Assembly (NCBI GenBank): GCA_000438415.1
Contig: FR902240.1
Span: 1 to 64,000 of the forward strand
DNA from: Clostridium sp. CAG:628
GTDB taxonomy: Bacteria; Bacillota_I; Bacilli_A; RF39; UBA660
DNA: 64,000 bases
Reading direction: 5' to 3'
The position numbers and the translations under genes are program-made. Shown piece after piece: positions 63,935 to 64,000 of this stretch. The first letter of the stretch is position 1. Every line of letters begins with the position of its first letter. Below the pieces are notes generated by a model. The model saw nothing but the letters and a program-made list of their open reading frames with translations. It was not told where the DNA came from and ran no database searches.

Positions 63935-64000
63935 ATGAGTAAAATTACTGATATTAAAGCCAGAGAAATATTAGATTCAAGAGGTAATCCTACGGTTGAA
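63935..64000 (+). CDS. eno: Enolase, N-terminal fragment (cut by window edge)
   Basis: 22 codons from the ATG at 63935 after AAGGGAGAG. MSKITDIKAREILDSRGNPT is the enolase N-terminus. The rest lies beyond the window. Glycolytic 2-phosphoglycerate dehydratase. Confidence 0.93.
   Translation, partial: MSKITDIKAREILDSRGNPTVE

Noticed and set aside
1..64000. CRISPR array, prophage or IS element
   Set aside because: No spaced direct repeats, integrase, transposase, terminase or capsid-like ORF was seen. No DGR reverse transcriptase (YxDD) was seen either.

Overview
The window comes from the chromosome of an AT-rich (about 30% GC by eye) low-GC Gram-positive bacterium, most like the uncultured gut Bacilli of the RF39/RFN20 type. 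Evidence: Firmicutes gene orders (rplKAJL-rsmC-rpoBC, rpsL-rpsG-fusA-tuf, spoIVA-hup, cca/dnaD/nth, rsmE-mtaB, infC-rpmI-rplT), a T-box, an L10 leader, and promoters of TTGAAA-N17-TATAAT type. TGA is a stop codon, so this is not a code-4 mycoplasma. FtsA, EzrA and a FemAB-like ligase suggest a cell wall, and SpoIVA suggests endospore formation. The exact lineage is my inference.

Layout. 1-500: the 3' end of a surface-protein gene, a hairpin-rich noncoding stretch, and a template-repeat-like copy of that family's variable 3' region. 486-2443 (minus): a PLP enzyme and an SDR. 2.5-13.2 kb: L11, L1, L10, L7/L12, RsmC-like methyltransferase, RpoB, RpoC. 13.4-24 kb: SDR, SpoIVA, HU, CCA enzyme, DnaD, Nth, FtsA, FtsZ, then unknown genes including an HExxH protein. 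24-30.7 kb: S4 (minus), EzrA, FtsK/SpoIIIE, DeoD. 30.8-31.4 kb: a probable type I toxin-antitoxin locus and a decayed surface-protein fragment. 31.5-45.2 kb: two M16 peptidase homologues, three tRNAs, HemW, a heterodimeric ABC exporter, L28 (a short gene), endonuclease IV, ABC-F ATPase, an orphan prepilin and small unknown proteins. 45.4-49.7 kb: the str operon. 49.8-51.6 kb: an accessory cassette with a promoter, a short leader ORF containing a G10 tract, a hairpin with a T-run, and a 503-residue surface protein with a strikingly GC-rich variable segment. 51.7-64 kb: RsmE, MtaB, unknown membrane and transglutaminase-like proteins, a T-box with aspS, infC-rpmI-rplT, small unknown genes, a FemAB-like protein, and the start of eno.

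Most interesting signals. (1) The variable segment at 51336-51467 and the copy at 305-370 share their ends. In the unambiguous 5' part, all five differences fall at adenines of the template-like copy, the hallmark of diversity-generating retroelements. No reverse transcriptase lies in the window. (2) The G10 leader ORF sits in front of a terminator-like hairpin, and only one of the three frame states would carry ribosomes into that hairpin. This suggests a phase-variable attenuator controlling the diversified surface protein. (3) Convergent promoters around a 36-codon hydrophobic/basic ORF form an apparent Fst/par-like type I toxin-antitoxin locus. Smaller surprises are an Asp at the rifampicin-site His526 position of RpoB, an Ile in the KDLPG loop of S12, an L20 with a SAP/Rho_N-like tail, an AUA start for infC, a leaderless rsmE, and a 20-bp promoter repeat shared by two unlinked genes.
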